From the NCBI RefSeq assembly GCF_032884065.1, contig NC_088866.1:34180115-34244114 (forward strand): DNA of 64,000 bases. Reading direction: 5' to 3'. Every line of letters starts with the position of its first letter. The first letter of the stretch is position 1. The DNA is from Artemia franciscana. Lineage: Eukaryota; Arthropoda; Branchiopoda; Anostraca; Artemiidae. Of the stretch, positions 58,280-64,000 are shown piece by piece. The notes beneath the pieces were generated by a model, which was given only the letters and a program-made list of their open reading frames with translations, had not been told where the DNA came from and did no database searches. The position numbers and the translations under genes are program-made.

Positions 58280-59364
58280 CTACAAAAGAAAAAAAAAATG
58301 TAAATACAGTTATTATTGAATATAAACTTTACAACAGAAGAAACTTATCTACCTATATAATTGGTTATGTCAGTAGCTCCCAGCCTTCAGCTTTGAAAGC
58401 AACAGTGACCACATACAACGGGAAATAAGGAAGAAAACAAAATAACGTTTTGGATTTCTTTTTTTTATATGTAGGGCTGTCATTACTACATAAAAATTAC
58501 CGTAGCACCCTTAAAAAATCACTAGATTACAAAAAAAGTAACTGAATTGCAATTATTCAATTCATTTGTCGGTATCATCGAAGTTTTTCTAAGTTTAATT
58601 TAGATATTTCAACAAGCAAAGCCCTAGAGAAATGACTTCATATACGAGTATATTGACTTTTATAAAGCCCAAGTCTATTTCAAAACTAGAGTTTCCAGAG
58701 AAATTCAACTGAACGTTCCTGGAAAATCTAACAATATGAATAAAATAAAACAAAAAAAAGTTCTATTGCAAAAATTATTGGAAACGAAACAGAGGTCAGA
58801 AAAACTAATCACAAAAACTGGTGATGGATCATAAATGATGGCAGCCATGTGTTTATATGACAGCAGTTGAAAGATAGAGAGGAACACACATCAAAGAAGT
58901 AAGAAAGTTGATCTATTAGTATTGGCACTGCACCTTCTGTGGAGGCCAGAATTCCTGTAATAACCAACACCGAAAAAGCAATTAGTCAGTTGTCAGTTGT
59001 TCAAATATAAATGGCATTTTGGCTTGCGGCAGCAACAAAAGGCGTTATCTTACATGACATGAATATTCCAAGAGAGGAAAAAAGGAAGAAATGTGTGTTT
59101 GGGATTGTTTACTGCTATTCAGCACATGTTGGGTACACATCCAACTTTTTTGACATCCAAGATACATCAACAAATACTCTGATATGACTAACTTCAGGTT
59201 TCAATGTTTTTTGTGAGTGAAAAAAGCAGATACAACCTATCTTGAAAAGCATACATGCTTCCTAGCATCTCGAGAATGTGATAAGAGAAGACACCTGAGA
59301 CAAGTCCATTCAGCAGACAGTGCTGAGTTTGAGCATATGACACATAATTCTAAGCTTTACATAT
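58280..59364. other. Intronic, no gene seen
   Basis: AT-rich sequence upstream of the third zinc-finger exon. Nothing recognised on either strand. Confidence 0.4.
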
Positions 59365-61052
59365 ATTAAACAAAAAAAAAGTTTTTTAAATGAAAGTAAG
59401 GAGCGACATTAAAACTTAAAACGAACAGAAATTACTCCGTATATGAAAGAGGCTTTTCGTCCTCAACGCATCCCTCTTTACGCTAAAGTTTGACTCTTTC
59501 TCTTAACTCGACTTCTTAAAAATTTAAAAAACTTTAGCGTAAAGAGCGAGGCGTTGAGGACGAAAAGCCCCTTTCATATACGGAGTAATTTCTGTTCGTT
59601 TTAAGTTTTAATGTCGCTCCTTACTTTCATTTAAAAAACTTCTTTTTTTTTGTTTAATTTCTGGACGTTTTTAAATTAATGCATTTTTTGATCTTGGCTC
59701 TCCGCGCATAAATAATTATAACGAAATTTGCATATTAATTTTTTTGGGCTAAATGGGTTTTTCATAGTTATAATTGGAAGATTTTGAGAAAAAAGGAGCG
59801 AGAGAGGAGGCCTAGTTGCCCTCCAATTTTTTTATTACACAAAAAGGCAACTATAACTTTTAATTTTTTACTAACGTTCTCATAAGTAAAAAATATACGT
59901 AACTTACGAAGCGTAACGAACTTCTATATTCGTATGTTTTATTGCGTATATGAAAGGGCTCACCACTCGTCGATACCTCACTCTTTACACTAAAGCTTAA
60001 ATTGTGTCCCAATTCCCTAAGAATGACCCCTGAATCACAAAGGCCGTAGAATAAATAGTTGAAATTACTAAAAATGATTTAGCGTAAAGAGCGAGGTATT
60101 ACGAGGAGGTAAACCCCTCATATGCTTAATAATTTCTGTTCGTTTTAAGTATTAATGCTGCTCCTCACTTTCAGCAGAAAAAACTTTTCATATTTATTTT
60201 TTCATTGTTTTTTAAATAATGCTAGAAAATCCTGCGCCCCCTCCATTGAAAGTCTCTTCCCCCATGAAAAGTTCCTCCATGGAAAGATCCTCCCACGTAC
60301 CCCCCCTCAATTCTCCCCCCCCCCAAACTAGAAAAACCCCCCTGAAAACGTCTGTACACTTCCCAGTAACCATTACTATATGTAAACACAGGTCAAAGTT
60401 TGTAACTTGCAGCCCCTCCCACGAGGACTGCGGGGGAGTAAGTCGTCCCCAAAGACATAGCTTTAAGGTTTTTCGACTATTGTGAATAAAATGGCTATCT
60501 CGGAATTTTGATCCGGTGACTTTGGGGAAAAAGTGAGCGTGGGAGGGGGCCTAGGTGCCCTCCAATTTTTTTGGTCACTTAAAAAGGGCACTAGAACTTT
60601 TAATTCCCGTTAGAATGAGCCCTTTCGCGACATTCTAGGACCACTGAGTCGATACGATCACCCCTGGGGAAAAAAAAATAATAAAAAACATAAACACGCA
60701 TCCGTGATTTGTCTTCTGGCAAAAAATGCAAAATTCCACCTTTTTGTCGATAAGGGCTTGAAACTTCTGCAATAAGGTTCTCTGATATGCTGAATCTGAT
60801 GGTGTGATTTTCGTTAAGATCGTATGACTTTTAGGGGGTATTCCCCCCTATTTTCTAAAATTAGGCAAATTTTCTCAGGCTCGTAACTTTTGACGAGTAG
60901 GACTAATCTTGATGAAATTTATATATTTAAAATCAGCATTAAAATGCGATTCTTTTGATGTAACTATTGGCATCAAAATTCCATTTTTTAGAGTTTTGGT
61001 TACTATTGAGCCGGGTCGCTCCTTACTACAGTTCGTTACCACGAACTGTTTG
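59365..61052 (+). mobile_element. Palindrome-headed element, copy F (full length)
   Basis: Head TTAAACAAAAAAAAAG, TGAAAGTAAGGAGCGACATT and the palindrome to ~59662, middle words at ~59975-60110, hairpin CAGTTCGTTACCACGAACTG at 61029-61048, then TTTGA. Its start TTAAACA and the complement of its end (TCAAACA) suggest a short imperfect terminal inverted repeat. Confidence 0.88.
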
Positions 61053-64000
61053 ACTGTCACACAGCACCTTTATAATTACCAAGCTGATCCATTTGTGTAT
61101 AAACCATGAAAGTACTGCTGATGAGCAGCATTGTTAGAATCAAGACCAGCGTCCAAAGTGACAAGCGACAAAGTGACCAAATAGCGTTCATTTTTCTTGA
61201 TGGACGTAAGTTAAAAAACGAAGTTCGATGTACAGTTCCTATCCTACCTGATTCTAGTTGCTACTGAACTTCCAATTTAATAGATGACCATTACGGCATA
61301 CGGCAAGGATAGGCGCCCCATAAGGAAATCAGAGATTAAGAGCAAAAAGTGCTGAAGAATAGCAGGCGAGAACGCCGGGATTTTTCTGGGGGGGGTAATA
61401 ATAATAAAACATTTCTTTAGACATAAATCAAACTCCATATACATTTCTTCGCTTTTCTCCTCTCTAGAGTTGTGCTTTTAGGCACCGGGTTTGAAGCGTG
61501 TTTTGAGCGGGTTCGACAAAAATCGTTTTCAGGTTCTCCGTGTTTAACTCGGCAAAATTTTAAATCGTTTTCATCTTACGAGTTCCAGGCGTGTTGGACA
61601 CGGGTTCCTCAAAATTGTAACCCGCCAAAATAGCATGGTTGAACACGGGCTCTGAGCAGACCCAAACCCGTGCTGACTACGGCACTCAATACGATAATCT
61701 GCACAACTTGTGTCGAACTCCCTGCTGGATATATGTGGCCAGAAAACGGAGCTCTGAAAAATTTATATCGTGTGACATAGCGCCTTTTGCACTGTTGCCA
61801 GCCAAAATGTCATTTATCTTTGAAGAATGAAAGCTGGTTGCTTTTTAGGAGTTGGTTATTACAACAGTTCTTTCGGCAACAGATAACACAGCCCCATTTC
61901 TAATTGATCATGTTTCTTACTCCTTTGATGCGTATACCTGTCTATCTTTCAGTTACTGTCATATATGTACGCATGGTTGCCATCGTTAATGATCCATCGT
62001 TAGATTTAGTGAATATTTTTCTTCGATGGTGTATATTTTTTCTGAAATTTTTCTTGAATAAGTGCCAAGAAATTCAAGAGAATTTAGGATTTTGATGGGC
62101 TCGGATGACAGCTCTCAAATCCTCCATTTACAAGAACAGTTTACAGTATTCCAAATTTTGTCAAGTGGTTAGGTTTCTCCAATTCTGCTGTTAAAGCTTC
62201 TCAAATAGTAAGCTCAAAGATAACTTAACCCGACTTATATCTTAGTATCTGAAATAAATAGAGCAAAGTGGCCTGATGCTATGACAGACATTGCCAAATT
62301 CATAGGTCAATTATCTAAGGAAATACTTTTTTTTGCAGGTACATAATTTTCCGTCTCGAGATACGCCATAACTAATAAAGAAGCCAAGACAAGTTAGATG
62401 CCCTTCGCATAACATCTACACATGGGGAGAGGGAAGACTATAATCTTGACCCAAAAGATCCCTCCACTCTTACAGAGGAATTGAAAAATTATGGACTATA
62501 AGCTAGGACCTGTATGGATATATGCTCTTACCTGCGGTAAAAAGCCTGTGGACCACTACTTTTTCGGCGGAGTCGCGAAAAAAGGATTGCTGCATTGGAC
62601 ATATTCACAAAACTAGGATTTTGTCAAAAAAGAAAATTTATTTTTTCAAATTGAATCTACAATTTACTCGAGACTAGTGAATAATTATCGTATAAAATTA
62701 ATGGTACTTCACAATGGGAAATAATGGGGAAGAAAATATTCCTCGAAACGTAGAGCCAATCTAAAGACATTACGTACATCCATGTTGTCAAAAAGGCGTA
62801 TCTGCAATATCTCAGGAATGACAAAGAGTATAAAGTTGAAACTTTCACCGCGTGTTGATGGGGATTTTACCCAGGACCACATTGCCTTTTTATTGAATAT
62901 AAGCCAAGAATTAAAAACTAAAGAAAGCGAGGACTAATATTCGAAGATGGTGGTATGGAAAACACAAACAAACAAAAATATGATTATTTCATTATACTAT
63001 CGACTGCTGAGTGCAGTGAAGCGTTGAATGGAGCTTACTGGTTTTTTATTTATTTTTATTTTTTATTTCACTTACCTGGAAAATGTTCTATTTCTTTTCT
63101 TATTATATGAAGGATTGCTGTAAACAGGGGCTGCACGAAGAACGGATAATTTCTATGAAATCAAGCATGTTCTGGGGTTCAATGAGTTAAATTCGAGATT
63201 ATTCCGGAATTTAATATCATGATTTATCCAGACAATACAGAAATCGAATTAGAAAAAAAAGTTTTTTACATTAATAACAGTTTTCAATTGACAACGTGAT
63301 TATTGCAACGGGACTGACGTAAATAACACATAGCTATCCTGCAAAAAAAAAATTAACCTCAAACTTTAAAGAATATAAAATTTAAGCGGTGGAGTACGAA
63401 AATTTCGACAAAAATTTCAAAATACTTCTTCTAAATATGTACACGAGATCTTTGTAGTTTGTAATTTGACTCATTCCACATAAAGTCAGCCAGCCATTGC
63501 AGATTCACTCAGATCAGAAAATGGTCTCATAGTCTCTCAAAGCAGTAGCTGGGCCTGTAAAGGCATTACTGCTAGACCATTTTATAGACTAAGCATCCAT
63601 TTTAACAGCGTGTCTGGACCACTTTAACAGTGTTTTAAGGAAACGAAAGGGCAGGGCAGACCTAGCGTTTTATTCAAGCGCTTTAAGCGCAGGCGTGTGC
63701 AAAGAACAAGCTGGCCTTTCCAAGAAAACATAACATATTCTTGGAAAATCATTATAACTTTCTAAACATGGGCACTCGGCAAAGAAAATTTTCTCGGCCA
63801 AGCCATCAAGTAGCATAGTGAGGTAGCATTCATTGAGCAAGAAATTCAGTGAATCTTACATTGAAAATATTACGGAAACAATATCTCAAATTTAAAAGGC
63901 ACCCTAATAAACGCACAATATGAGCTTCCACCTAGAAAGAGATCACAACACAAAAACTGGCATAAAATGCGTCCGTTCATCTTCTGAAAACATATCAGAT
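61053..64000. other. No gene or repeat recognised
   Basis: 61380-61830 is locally richer in GC and CG dinucleotides (CACCGGGTTTGAAGCGTGTT, GACACGGGTTCCTC) and has a 63-codon frame without recognisable motifs. The remainder is AT-rich. If the lola-like gene continues rightward, this is its intron. Confidence 0.4.

Overview
This is an AT-rich, intron-rich, transposon-laden eukaryotic window, almost certainly from an arthropod nuclear genome. The longitudinals-lacking (lola)-type zinc-finger exons point to Pancrustacea. The palindrome-headed repeat (the motif CTCGCTCTTTACGCTAAAG recurs throughout) reminds me of Artemia (brine shrimp) intronic sequence; that is recollection, not a search. There is no bacterial-type operon, rRNA gene or CRISPR array.

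Only two host genes can be supported, both on the minus strand. (1) 9758-13062: the first two coding exons of a Mind bomb 2-like E3 ubiquitin ligase, carrying a MIB/HERC2 domain and a ZZ zinc finger joined by a phase-1 intron. The rest of the gene would lie beyond the left edge. (2) Three exons at 34709-34995, 46733-47043 and 58038-58279, about 12 kb apart. Each starts with the same AG|GT phase-1 acceptor, encodes one CCHC plus one C2H2 finger with identical spacing, and ends in its own stop codon. This is the layout of alternative 3' terminal exons of a lola-like BTB zinc-finger gene, whose shared 5' exons would lie to the right of the window.

The rest is mostly mobile or repetitive DNA. 0.5-6.3 kb: two arrays of a ~290 bp satellite-like unit, a hairpin-ended module and (AT)n tracts. 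6.9-9.2 kb: a 5'-truncated non-LTR retrotransposon. 17.9-18.9 and 19.2-22.0 kb: two more decayed LINEs. 22.1-23.8 kb: two fold-back elements, one with a ~500 bp CT/TA microsatellite as its loop. 24080-29705: a dead hAT transposon with matching ends and the same 8-bp target duplication on both sides, holding a LINE nested inside it and a 179-bp tandem duplication in its transposase remnant. 36.9-41.3 kb: repeat remnants and two further fold-back elements.

41.3-61.1 kb is dominated by six copies (called A-F here) of a ~1.7 kb non-coding element. It has a ~300 bp near-perfect palindrome at one end and an 8-bp-stem hairpin at the other. All six lie between or beside the zinc-finger exons, and copies D and E face each other as a large inverted repeat. 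I found no gene in 61.05-64 kb. All coordinates for repeats are by eye.
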